From NCBI GenBank assembly GCA_016794595.1, contig JAEUJN010000070.1, forward strand, positions 1 through 38,079: a stretch of 38,079 bases of DNA. The letters are read 5' to 3'. Positions within the stretch are counted from its first letter, which is position 1. Every line of letters begins with the position of its first letter. A program made the position numbers and the translations under genes. This DNA is from Kineosporiaceae bacterium (GTDB lineage Bacteria > Actinomycetota > Actinomycetes > Actinomycetales > Kineosporiaceae). Positions 30,227 through 37,958 of this stretch are shown here, in pieces. Under the pieces are notes generated by a model. The model made no database searches. It had not been told where the DNA came from and was given only the letters and a program-made list of their open reading frames with translations.

Positions 30227-31672
30227 TCACGGGTCGCCGGATCCACCCCCGAAGCGCAGCCGGATCGCCGTCCCGTGAGCGCCGGTGTCGAGGTCGACCT
30301 GCCCACCGTGAGCCAGGGCGACCGCGCGGACGACGGCCAGCCCGAGCCCGGTCGAGCCGCGCCCGCGGCGGGCGAACGGCTCGAAGACCCGCTCGCGCAG
30401 CTCGGGGGGGATGCCGGGTCCGTTGTCGGCAACGCTCACGTCCAGCACCCCGGCATCGACCCGAACGGTCACCGTGACGGCGGTCTGGGGCGGGGTGTGC
30501 CGGCGGGCGTTGACCACCAGATTCGTGACTGCCTGGAGCGCACGATCGAGGTCGACGAGCACCGGGGAGGCCTGGTCGGGGGCGCTCTCGACCGTGACCC
30601 CGGCGAGGTCCAACCCGACGATGCGCAGCCGGATCTCCTCCACGACCCGGCCGAGGGACACCTCGGAGGGCACCAGGAAGGCGTCCGAGTCGGCCGCGGC
30701 CAGCAGGAGCAGGTCGTCCAGCAAGCGGGAGAGCCGACCGAGCTCGGTCCCCACCAGGCGCAGCGAGGCCGACGGGTCTGCGGCGCTGCCGCTCTCGACC
30801 AGTTCGAGATGGCCGCGGGCGATCGCCACCGGGGTGCGCAACTCGTGCGAGACCGAGGCGAACAGCGCTGTCCGGCTGTCGATCTCGGTGCTCAGCCGAT
30901 CGAGCATGGCGTTGAACGCCCGGGCGAGATCGGCGACCTCGTCGCCGCGGTCGCCCAGGTCGGGGACCCGGACGCCGAGGTCGCCGATCCGGCTGCGTTC
31001 GGCAGCCTCGTGCAGGGCGCGCAGGGGCTGGGTCGCGGTTCGCAGGGCCAGCGCCAGGATGGCCAGCCCCGCCAGCCCCGCCAGCAGCGCGGCCAGCGCC
31101 ACTCCGCCGGTCAGCCGGGTGGCCTCACTGTCGGCGACGGCCAGCGAGCCGTAGACCACGACCACCGCCACCTGGCGCCCGTCGAGGTTCACTGGCGTGG
31201 CCAGCACCCGCAGGTCACCGGCCGTGGTGTCCCGGCTGACCAGCCGTCCGGGCTCGCCGTCCGGCAGCCGCCCCTCGGTGGCCAGCCGCACCACCGGCTC
31301 GGGACCGAGCCGGGTGACCAGCGGGGGGCGTCCCGGCAGCCGGATCGCCGTGAGGTGCTGCGCGCTGCCGGGCTGGGTCGCCAGGTAGGCGGTGAACCGG
31401 CGCTCGAGGTCGGCGATCCCCGCCGCGTCAGCGCCGCTGCCCGCCCCACGCAGCAGCCCGGGCGCCCGCGCCGCGAACACCTCGTGCTCGCGCAGCAGCC
31501 GGTCGTCGACGGCGGTCCTGCCCTGCACCCCGGCCAGCTGCCACGCCAGGGCAACCGTCGTGGCCAGGGCGAAGGCCAGCACCAGCGCGCTGATCACCGT
31601 CAATCGGACCCAGGTGCTGCGCGACCACTGCCTGCCGGCGGACACGCCGGCAGGGGGATCGGCCGAGGTCAT
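30227..31672 (-). CDS. Sensor histidine kinase (OmpR-partner type)
   Basis: 481 residues. ATG at 31672 overlaps the response regulator stop by 4 bp. Topology: TM1 about 21-45 (LTVISALVLAFALATTVALA), extracytoplasmic sensor about 46-190, TM2 about 190-212, HAMP (RTATQPLRALHEAAERSRIG), dimerisation/phosphoacceptor helix FASVSHELRTPVAIARGHLE with the His, and an HATPase domain with N box LVVNARRHTP, G1 VADNGPGIPPE and G2 GRGSTGLGLAVVR. It phosphorylates the neighbouring regulator. The sensor domain has no recognisable fold. It is the last gene of a run that includes two propeller-like proteins. Confidence 0.94.
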   Translation of the reverse strand: MTSADPPAGVSAGRQWSRSTWVRLTVISALVLAFALATTVALAWQLAGVQGRTAVDDRLLREHEVFAARAPGLLRGAGSGADAAGIADLERRFTAYLATQPGSAQHLTAIRLPGRPPLVTRLGPEPVVRLATEGRLPDGEPGRLVSRDTTAGDLRVLATPVNLDGRQVAVVVVYGSLAVADSEATRLTGGVALAALLAGLAGLAILALALRTATQPLRALHEAAERSRIGDLGVRVPDLGDRGDEVADLARAFNAMLDRLSTEIDSRTALFASVSHELRTPVAIARGHLELVESGSAADPSASLRLVGTELGRLSRLLDDLLLLAAADSDAFLVPSEVSLGRVVEEIRLRIVGLDLAGVTVESAPDQASPVLVDLDRALQAVTNLVVNARRHTPPQTAVTVTVRVDAGVLDVSVADNGPGIPPELRERVFEPFARRGRGSTGLGLAVVRAVALAHGGQVDLDTGAHGTAIRLRFGGGSGDP

Positions 31673-32325
31673 GACGGCAGCCGATAGCCGGCACCACGGA
31701 CGGTCTGCACGACGTCCGAACCGAGCTTGCGCCGCAGGTAGGCGACGTAGACCTCGACCACGTTCGAGCCCGGGTCGAAGTCGTAGCCCCAGACCAGGTC
31801 GAGCAGTTGCTGCTGGGAGAGCACCTGGCCCGGATGGCGAGCGAACACCTCCAGCAGGGTGAACTCCCGCGCTGACAGCTCGGCCGTGGCCCCGGCCCGG
31901 GTCGCGGTCCGGCGGGCCACGTCGACGGTGAGCTCCCCGATCGTGATCACGGTGGACGACGCCTGCTGGCCGGAGCGCAGCCGGGCCCGGACCCGGGCCA
32001 GCAACTCGGCGAAGGAGAACGGCTTGGTCACGTAGTCGTCCGCGCCGGCGTCGAGCAGCCGCACCCGGTCCGGGACGCCGGTGCTGGCGGTCAGCACGAT
32101 CACCGGCAGGTCGGGCCGCTTGCGCCGCAGGGCGGCCAGCACCTGGTCACCGCCGATGTCCGGCAGCCCCAGGTCGAGCACCACCAGCGACGTGGACGGG
32201 TCGAGCCCCTCGGCCAGCCCCTCGGCCCCCGTGCTCGCGACCACCGCCTGGTAACCGGCCGCCGACAGACCCTGGGAGACGAACGAGGCGATGCCCGGCT
32301 CGTCCTCGATCACCACGACGCGCAT
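31669..32325 (-). CDS. OmpR/PhoB-family response regulator
   Basis: 218 residues from the ATG at 32325 (MRVVVIEDEPG); an ATG six codons upstream is less likely. Receiver domain with acidic pocket EDE, phospho-acceptor Asp in LVVLDLGLPDIGG, Thr in VIVLTAS and Lys in DDYVTKPF; C-terminal winged helix (AELSAREFTLLEVFARHPGQ, VLSQQQLLDLVWGYDF, VVEVYVAYLRRKLG, TVRGAGYRL). Pairs with the overlapping kinase. Repeated CTCAGC motifs before the divergent PepSY gene are candidate targets. Confidence 0.95.
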   Translation of the reverse strand: MRVVVIEDEPGIASFVSQGLSAAGYQAVVASTGAEGLAEGLDPSTSLVVLDLGLPDIGGDQVLAALRRKRPDLPVIVLTASTGVPDRVRLLDAGADDYVTKPFSFAELLARVRARLRSGQQASSTVITIGELTVDVARRTATRAGATAELSAREFTLLEVFARHPGQVLSQQQLLDLVWGYDFDPGSNVVEVYVAYLRRKLGSDVVQTVRGAGYRLPS

Positions 32326-32362
32326 GGGGACATGGTGGTGCACGGGCGAGACTCCACGGCCC

Positions 32363-33412
32363 TCACACCGCGAAGACCCGCAGGTCCAGGTCGCGGGTCA
32401 CGATGGCGAAGTGGCCGCTGTCACGGGCCCACGCGACCTGGTCGAAGCGCTCGTTGAGGGTCAGGGTGCGGTCCAGGGCGGCGGTCCGGACGTCCCACAC
32501 ACCGATCACGCCGAGCGTTCGCAGCGGTGCCGGCGTGAACCGCCGCGTCCCCCGGTTCTCCGGGTAGGCCGCATGAGCGTCGAGCAGGCGGCGGCTGTCC
32601 GGCGAGAAGGCCCAGGCGCCGACACCCTCGTCGGTGATCGTCACCCGGGGCAGCAGCGCGGCGGGTTGCTCACCGGGCCTCACCAGCTGGCCGCCCTCGA
32701 CGCGGGTGCCGTCGGCGGCGATCGCGAAGAACCCACCGGCGAACCCCGCATACCGGGGGGTCAGCGGGCGATCGCCGTCCCACAGGGAGCGGGTGGCCCC
32801 GGAGCCGAGTTCGGTCACGGTGCCGGCGCACTGCACCTCGGTGTTGTCCGGTGACAGTCCGACCGTGGCCGAGCAGGGTCGCTCACCGCGCGGGGTGCCC
32901 TGGCTGAGGACCTTGACCACCCGGGCGTCTGCGGTGTCCTGCACTCGCAGGTCGTTCTCGGCGACCCCGTTCGTGCCGGTTCCCCAGGCCCAGCTCACGG
33001 CTCGGGTGCCGTCGGGGGACAGGGCTGCACCGTCCACTGCCGACTGCGCGTCGGGGGTGTCGGTGAGCGAGCCGCCGGCCAGGTCGCGCAGGATGCGGAT
33101 CGGGTCGCCGGTCCGGGTGTCGAACAGGGCCAACACCGTGCGGTGGCGTTCGCCCGACCGGCCGGTGAGCCCGACGAGTGCGGTGCGGGCTCCCGGGCCG
33201 AGGTCGAAGGACCGGAAGTCGGCGCGTGCCGTCCCGGGGTCCAGGCCGAGCGCCGCGACGTCCAGCCGGGTACTGCCGACGCAGGCGTCCCCGCGGTCGA
33301 GTCGCCCGCACGGCCAGGTCTCGGCGCGAGCGAACCAGGCGGTCGTGGCGAGCAGACCCACCGCCGCCGCGCCGGCCGCGACCCGCCGTCGCCGTGTCGT
33401 CCTGTGCTGCAC
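32363..33412 (-). CDS. Secreted WD40-like propeller protein
   Basis: 349 residues from ATG at 33412. N-terminus MQHRTTRRRRVAAGAAAVGL with a hydrophobic stretch and an ARA-E cleavage-like site near 30 suggests secretion or anchoring. The mature part has repeated propeller blades: VLALFDTRTGDPIRIL, GAALSPDGTRAVSWAWG, TVGLSPDNTEVQCAG, WAFSPDSRRLLDAHA, VIGVWDVRTAALDRTL, VAWARDSGHFAIVTRDLDLR. Two Cys (WPCGRLDRGDACVG) near the N-terminus may form a disulfide. It lies 37 bp before the response regulator gene and 9 bp after another propeller gene on the same strand. Function unknown; a ligand-presenting role for the kinase is conceivable. Confidence 0.78.
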   Translation of the reverse strand: MQHRTTRRRRVAAGAAAVGLLATTAWFARAETWPCGRLDRGDACVGSTRLDVAALGLDPGTARADFRSFDLGPGARTALVGLTGRSGERHRTVLALFDTRTGDPIRILRDLAGGSLTDTPDAQSAVDGAALSPDGTRAVSWAWGTGTNGVAENDLRVQDTADARVVKVLSQGTPRGERPCSATVGLSPDNTEVQCAGTVTELGSGATRSLWDGDRPLTPRYAGFAGGFFAIAADGTRVEGGQLVRPGEQPAALLPRVTITDEGVGAWAFSPDSRRLLDAHAAYPENRGTRRFTPAPLRTLGVIGVWDVRTAALDRTLTLNERFDQVAWARDSGHFAIVTRDLDLRVFAV

Positions 33413-33421
33413 GGTGCCCCC

Positions 33422-34237
33422 TCACTCCGCGGTGAGGTACCCCGCGTGGATGACCTGGTCGAGTTCGTTCGCCACGTAGAGCCGGTGCCGTCCGAGCCAC
33501 GGGTCGGGGTCCCACGGGGTGTCGGGATGGTATTTCGTCCCCGGATCCCCGATCACCCCGGCGTCCAGCCAGACCTGGGGGAAGGCGTCCATGTCGCGAA
33601 GCCGCAGGTGGTCGAAGGCGATGGCGGCCATGCCGCCCGAGGCGCCGACTCCGCTGCTGACGGCCAGTTCGTTGCCGAGCGGGCCGATCACCACGATCTC
33701 GTCGGTGTAGGCGTCGACGAAGCAGAACCCGCCGAGGGCCGAGGTGGACAGGCCGGTGATCCCCCGGCCCGGGTAGTCCCGGGTACCGAGCAGCGTGCCG
33801 TTCATCGACCACGCCTCCAGCGTGGGGCCACCGCCGCGCACGATGTACAGGCCGTTGCAGGCGACCGCCGACGGCCCGGGCAAGGTCGCCGACACCGGCA
33901 GGGTGAGGGTTTGCTGCAGCGCGCCGGTGTTGGGGTCGAAGGCGATCACCAGGTCCTCGTTGACAGTCCCCTGGCAAGCCCAGATCCAGCGCCGGGCTCG
34001 GTCGTAGTCGAAGCCGGTCACCGTGTCCTGACCGAGCGGGGTGGCGTGCCGAGCGCCCTCGCCGCCGTCGACGTCGTGCACGTAGACCACGTCATCGGCG
34101 AAATCGGTCTGGGTCAGGAAGGCCAGCCCCGGGTCGTTGCCGAGCAGGCACATGGTCAGCGCCGTCCCGAGGCCCGTGGTGGGGTAGGGGTACGGAAAGC
34201 TCCAGCACGTCTCGAAGCGCAGCCCGGTGACCGTCAT
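33422..34237 (-). CDS. Propeller-like protein of unknown function
   Basis: 271 residues from ATG at 34237, no signal peptide. Repeating strand patterns with aromatic and Asp turns (VYVHDVDGGEGARH, GFDYDRARRWIWACQG, LVIAFDPNTGALQQTL, LEAWSMNGTLLGTRDYPG, GFCFVDAYTDEIVVIG, RLYVANELDQVI) suggest an SMP-30/NHL-type beta-propeller. No metal or catalytic set can be assigned. It is the first gene of the run leading through a second propeller to the two-component system, and it is divergent from the PepSY gene. Confidence 0.68.
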   Translation of the reverse strand: MTVTGLRFETCWSFPYPYPTTGLGTALTMCLLGNDPGLAFLTQTDFADDVVYVHDVDGGEGARHATPLGQDTVTGFDYDRARRWIWACQGTVNEDLVIAFDPNTGALQQTLTLPVSATLPGPSAVACNGLYIVRGGGPTLEAWSMNGTLLGTRDYPGRGITGLSTSALGGFCFVDAYTDEIVVIGPLGNELAVSSGVGASGGMAAIAFDHLRLRDMDAFPQVWLDAGVIGDPGTKYHPDTPWDPDPWLGRHRLYVANELDQVIHAGYLTAE

Positions 34238-34314
34238 GCACCGGATTCTGGCGATGTGGTGGGCGCTCCGCCAGACCCAGCGCCACGCCGGGAGGCCGCA
34301 ACCTTGGAGCCAGC

Positions 34315-34342
34315 TCAGCGGCGTCCAAGGCTGGCCTCAGCG
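34315..34342. promoter_or_regulatory. CTCAGCG direct repeats before the PepSY gene
   Basis: CTCAGCG occurs twice (34314-34320 and 34336-34342), exactly 22 bp apart, two helical turns, as OmpR-family regulators often require. They lie in the 164-bp gap between the divergent propeller gene (start 34237) and the PepSY gene (start 34402). A link to the regulator at 31669 is an inference. Confidence 0.35.
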
Positions 34343-34401
34343 CCGGCCGACACCCTGGTGGTGTGCCGGACAGGCCCGGCCGACGTCACCAGGAGGACGC
34401 C

Positions 34402-34881
34402 ATGAACCGATCGACGATGACCCTCGCCGCGGGCGGGCTCGCCTTCGGGGTGCTCGGAGCGGGAGCCGTCTGGGCCCTGCTCGACGGTGGCGAGTCGCGG
34501 TCGGTGGCCCCGATCACGGTGACGTCGGTGGCGGACCGCACCCTCGACCCCACCCTCGACCCCAGCCTCGACCCGCTCGCCGTGCCGAGCCCGACCGACA
34601 CCCCCTCGCCGAGTTCGACCGGCTCGGGCTCCACCACGGCACCGACCGGTCCGAGCACCGGGCCCTCGGCCGGTGCCGTCGCCGTTCCCGAGGGCATCAC
34701 GCAGCTGGCGGCCCGGCAGATCGCCCTGGACGCCCGGCCCGGAACCGTCCGGGAGATCGAACTGGACGACGAGAACGACCGCACGGTGTGGAAGATCGAC
34801 GTCAACGGCACGGACGGCGTGCGCTGGGAGGTCTCGGTGGACGCCCTGACCGGCACGGTGCTGCGCAACGAGCGCGACTGA
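34402..34881 (+). CDS. Membrane-anchored PepSY-domain protein
   Basis: 159 residues from ATG at 34402 with ribosome site aggagga. One N-terminal helix (LAAGGLAFGVLGAGAVWALL), a spacer with LDPTLDPSLDP repeats and a Ser/Thr/Pro-rich stretch (about 50-92), then a PepSY domain (ITQLAARQIALDARPGTVRE, VWKIDVNGTDGVRWEVSVDA, LTGTVLRNERD). PepSY domains are extracytoplasmic and often inhibit proteases or work with two-component systems. It is divergent from the propeller/two-component genes and probably under their control. Confidence 0.88.
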   Translation: MNRSTMTLAAGGLAFGVLGAGAVWALLDGGESRSVAPITVTSVADRTLDPTLDPSLDPLAVPSPTDTPSPSSTGSGSTTAPTGPSTGPSAGAVAVPEGITQLAARQIALDARPGTVREIELDDENDRTVWKIDVNGTDGVRWEVSVDALTGTVLRNERD

Positions 34882-34962
34882 CCGAGTGCGACCAACGGCG
34901 ACGCGGGAGCTTCCCGCCCAGCCTCGTGACCCGTGCCTCAGCGGCGTGATACGAACGCAGAC

Positions 34963-36171
34963 ATGAGCACGACGACCGCGGTGGGCGGATCCTCCGCATG
35001 GGGCCGGGCGCCCGACGTCGTGATCGTCGGGGCCGGGGTGGTGGGTGCCGCCTGCGCGCTGGCCGCGTCCCGCGCCGGCCTGGCCGTCACCGTGGTCGAT
35101 CGCGGTCCCCTCGCGGGCGGCACCAGCAGCGGCGGCGAGGGCAACCTGCTCGTCTCGGACAAGCCCGCCGGACCCGAACTGCTGCTCGCCCTGCACTCGC
35201 TGGGCCACTGGCAGGACGTCGCCGCGCACCTGGAGGAGGTCACCGGGCACCCGCTCGGGGGGATCGAGCTCGAGCACAAGGGTGGGCTCATGGTGGCTTC
35301 CCGGCCGGAGACGGTCGCCGTCCTGGACCGGATCGCCGACGGCCAGCGAGCGCTCGGGGTGGAGGCGATCCAGGTCGGCCCCGAATCGTTGCCGGATCTC
35401 GAACCGCACCTGGCCCCGGGCCTGGCCGGCGGCGTGCTGTACCCGCAGGACGGCCAGCTGCAGCCGGTGCTCGCCACCGCGACCCTGCTCGCCGCCGCCC
35501 GCCGGCTCGGTGCCGTGGTCCGTACCGAGGTCGAGGTGACCGGACTGATGCGCACCGGGGACCGGGTGCGTGGGGTGATCCTGGCCGGTGGGGCCCGGAT
35601 CGAGGCAAGCCGGGTGGTCAACGCCGCCGGTCCGTGGGCCGGTCAGCTGGCGGCACTGGCCGGGGTGCACCTGCCGATCCTGCCGCGCCGGGGCGTCGTC
35701 CTGGTCACCCAGCCGCTGCCACCCCTGGTGCGCCGCAAGGTCTACGCCGCCGAGTACGTCTCGAACGTCGCCAGCGACTCGGCCGGTCTGGAATCCAGTG
35801 CGGTGGTCGAGGGCACACCGTCGGGCACGATCCTGATCGGCGCCAGCCGGGAACGGGTCGGGTTCGACCCGGCGATCCCCACCGCGGTCGTCCGCCGCCT
35901 GGCCGCCCAGGCGGTCGAGCTGTTCCCGGTGCTGGCCGGCGCCCGGTTGCTGCGCACCTACCGCGGGTACCGGCCGTACACCCCCGACCACCTGCCGGTG
36001 ATCGGCGAGGATCCCCGGGCACCGGGGCTGATCCACGCCTGCGGTCACGAGGGGGCGGGCATCGTGCTCGCCGCGGGAACCGGGCAACTGGTCGCCGAAC
36101 TGCTGACCGGGGCACCCCCCAGCGCCGACCTGGGACCGCTGGGTCCCGCGCGTTTCGAGGGGGCGGCGTGA
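34963..36171 (+). CDS. FAD-dependent oxidoreductase of DAO family (HcnC/hydroxyproline dehydrogenase beta type)
   Basis: 402 residues from ATG at 34963. D-amino-acid-oxidase fold: DVVIVGAGVVGAACALAASR (FAD GxGxxG), VVDRGPLAGGTSSGGEGNLL, a substrate domain (GVLYPQDGQLQPVLATATLL), VVNAAGPWAGQLAALAG, and the C-terminal TYRGYRPYTPDHLPVIGED with HEGAGIVLAAGTGQLVAELL. The partner gene, overlapping by GTGA, carries iron-sulfur and second FAD domains, matching heteromeric enzymes such as HcnABC, D-hydroxyproline dehydrogenase and opine oxidases, where this subunit oxidises the amino acid. The substrate is probably a secondary or imino-type amino acid; which one is unknown. Confidence 0.9.
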   Translation: MSTTTAVGGSSAWGRAPDVVIVGAGVVGAACALAASRAGLAVTVVDRGPLAGGTSSGGEGNLLVSDKPAGPELLLALHSLGHWQDVAAHLEEVTGHPLGGIELEHKGGLMVASRPETVAVLDRIADGQRALGVEAIQVGPESLPDLEPHLAPGLAGGVLYPQDGQLQPVLATATLLAAARRLGAVVRTEVEVTGLMRTGDRVRGVILAGGARIEASRVVNAAGPWAGQLAALAGVHLPILPRRGVVLVTQPLPPLVRRKVYAAEYVSNVASDSAGLESSAVVEGTPSGTILIGASRERVGFDPAIPTAVVRRLAAQAVELFPVLAGARLLRTYRGYRPYTPDHLPVIGEDPRAPGLIHACGHEGAGIVLAAGTGQLVAELLTGAPPSADLGPLGPARFEGAA

Positions 36172-37943
36172 GCGGGCAGAGTTTCACCTTCGAGGGGCGC
36201 AGCGTCCCCTTCCGGCCCGGGCAGAGCGTCGGTGCCGCGGTGTGGGCGGCCGGTGACCGCACCCTGAGGACGACGCGCGGGGAGGCCGATCCGCGGGGAC
36301 TGTTCTGCGGAATCGGGATCTGCCACGACTGCCTGGTGGTGATCGACGACGTCGGTGACCAGCGGGCCTGCATCACCCCGGCCGAGGAGGGGATGGTGGT
36401 GCGGGTCCAGCAGGGCGCGGTGCCCCCGCCGGCGGTCGCGGCCGCAGGGCACGTGGGCCCGGGTGAGCTGCTGACCACCGAGGTGGTGGTGATCGGCGGC
36501 GGGCCGGCGGGAATGGCGGCTGCGGCCGCGGCCACCGCCGGTGGTGCCAAGGTGGTGTTGCTGGACGCCGAGGCGCGAGTCGGTGGCCAGTACTGGCGGC
36601 ACGGGCCGCATGGGCTCGGAGCCCAGCACCACGCGGTCGAGGCCTTCACCGCCCTGCGCACGGCGGTGGACGGCGCGGCCGCGATCGGGCTGCTCACCCA
36701 CAGACCCCGTCACCGCGTCTGGCGGGTGGACCCCGAGGGTGGGCGGGTCGTCGTCCATGCCGTTCAGGCCTGCGGCGGGGCCGGAGGTGAGGCCGGCGGT
36801 GAGGCCGGCGGCGGCCGGCCCGACGGGGGCGGGGAGCGGCCGGTCACCGTGGCCGCGACCGCGGTGGTCATCGCCACCGGTGCCCATGACACCGTGCTGC
36901 CCTTCCCGGGCTGGGACCTGCCCGGGGTGCTCGCGGCCGGGGGAGCCCAGGCGTTGCTCAAGGAGCACCAGGTCCTGCCCGGTCGCCGGGTCGTGGTGGC
37001 CGGCACCGGCCCGTTCCTGCTCTCGCTCGCTGCCGGCCTGGCCCAGGCGGGGGCCGAGGTGGCAGCGGTGTTCGAGGCCGGGGATGGCCGGGGGTGGGCG
37101 CGCCGCTGGCGCAGCGCAACCGCCGTCCCCCGCGCCCTGATCGAGGGCGCCCAGTACGCGGCAACCCTTGCCCGGCAACGGATCCCGGTGAGGGCGCGGC
37201 ACATCGTGGTGGCCGCCCGCGGCCGTGACCGGCTGGAGGCCGTCGAGGTGGCGCGGTTGACCGGCGAGGGCCGCCTGGTCCCCGGATCGGCGCGCTGGGT
37301 GCGTGCCGACGCCCTGGCCGTGGGGTGGGGGTTCACCCCCCGGCTCGAGCTGGCCCAACAGGCCGGGTGCACGCTCGGGGTCTCCCATGCGATCGGTCCG
37401 GCGGGCGCCGCGGCGGTGGTGGCCGACGCCGAGGGGCGCACCGGCGTCCCTGGGGTGTACGTCGCCGGTGAGGTCGGCGGGATCGGCGGGGCCCCGCTGG
37501 CCCAGGTGACCGGCCGGTTGGCCGGATCGGCGGCCGCCGCCTGGGTGCGCGGCGTCCCGAGTGCCCCGGACGGCGCCGAACTGGCCGAGCGCCGCCGGCT
37601 GTCGGCCTTCGCGGCCACCATGCACGCCGCCCACCCGGTTCCGCCCGGCTGGGTGGAGGCACTGACGCCGTCCACGATCGTGTGCCGGTGCGAGGAGGTG
37701 CCGGCCGATCGCCTGCGTCACGTGGTGCGCGAGCTGGGCGCCACCGACCCCCGGACCGCCAAGTTGCTCAGCCGGTGCGGCATGGGCTGGTGCCAGGGAC
37801 GGGTCTGCGGGACGGCGGTGGACCGCCTGGTCGCGGACGTCACCGGACGGCGTCCCGGGGGGTTCGTCGACGCCCGGCCGGTCGCGGCACCGGTGCGCCT
37901 GGCCTCGTTGCTCGACCCCGCCGACACCCCCCGCCCCTCGTGA
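36168..37943 (+). CDS. Fused 2Fe-2S / FAD / BFD-type subunit of amino-acid dehydrogenase (HcnA-HcnB fusion)
   Basis: 591 residues from GTG at 36168. Residues 1-about 90 are a Fer2-type 2Fe-2S domain (RPGQSVGAAVWAAG, GLFCGIGICHDCLVV then RACIT: four Cys). From about 103 a NAD(P)-disulfide-reductase-like FAD domain (TEVVVIGGGPAGMAAAAAA, VGGQYWRHG, VVIATGAHDTVLPFPGWDL, VVAGTGPFLLSLAAGLAQAG). At about 505-555 a second cluster domain IVCRCEEVPADRL...SRCGMGWCQGRVCG with four Cys. In HcnABC and hydroxyproline dehydrogenases the first domain is a separate small subunit. A Gly/Glu-rich insert (about 203-225, with a 12-bp repeat GGTGAGGCCGGC) interrupts the FAD domain. The last codons coincide with a repeat next to an IS30 end. 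Confidence 0.9.
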   Translation: MSGQSFTFEGRSVPFRPGQSVGAAVWAAGDRTLRTTRGEADPRGLFCGIGICHDCLVVIDDVGDQRACITPAEEGMVVRVQQGAVPPPAVAAAGHVGPGELLTTEVVVIGGGPAGMAAAAAATAGGAKVVLLDAEARVGGQYWRHGPHGLGAQHHAVEAFTALRTAVDGAAAIGLLTHRPRHRVWRVDPEGGRVVVHAVQACGGAGGEAGGEAGGGRPDGGGERPVTVAATAVVIATGAHDTVLPFPGWDLPGVLAAGGAQALLKEHQVLPGRRVVVAGTGPFLLSLAAGLAQAGAEVAAVFEAGDGRGWARRWRSATAVPRALIEGAQYAATLARQRIPVRARHIVVAARGRDRLEAVEVARLTGEGRLVPGSARWVRADALAVGWGFTPRLELAQQAGCTLGVSHAIGPAGAAAVVADAEGRTGVPGVYVAGEVGGIGGAPLAQVTGRLAGSAAAAWVRGVPSAPDGAELAERRRLSAFAATMHAAHPVPPGWVEALTPSTIVCRCEEVPADRLRHVVRELGATDPRTAKLLSRCGMGWCQGRVCGTAVDRLVADVTGRRPGGFVDARPVAAPVRLASLLDPADTPRPS

Positions 37944-37951
37944 TCATGCAC
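37937..37951. repeat. Short repeat beside the IS30 end, shared with 16806-16850
   Basis: CTCGTGATCATGCAC here matches CTCGTGATCCACGCAC at 16806-16821 (near copy) and, inverted, GTGCATGATCACG at 16838-16850. It includes the stop codon of the fused dehydrogenase gene and ends 8 bp from the transposase stop. It may be part of the element's terminal repeat or a dispersed intergenic repeat. Confidence 0.45.
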
Positions 37952-37958
37952 GGCGGTC

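Noticed and set aside
29719-30432. Holin-family gene considered as a prophage sign, and its 237-codon extended frame
   Set aside because: No other phage genes are nearby and the family is common in chromosomes; the extension upstream of GTG 30120 is low complexity and antisense-like.
34315-37721. Long minus-strand frames opposite the FAD dehydrogenase genes
   Set aside because: The sense strand encodes complete, motif-bearing proteins; the antisense translations lack any recognisable motif.
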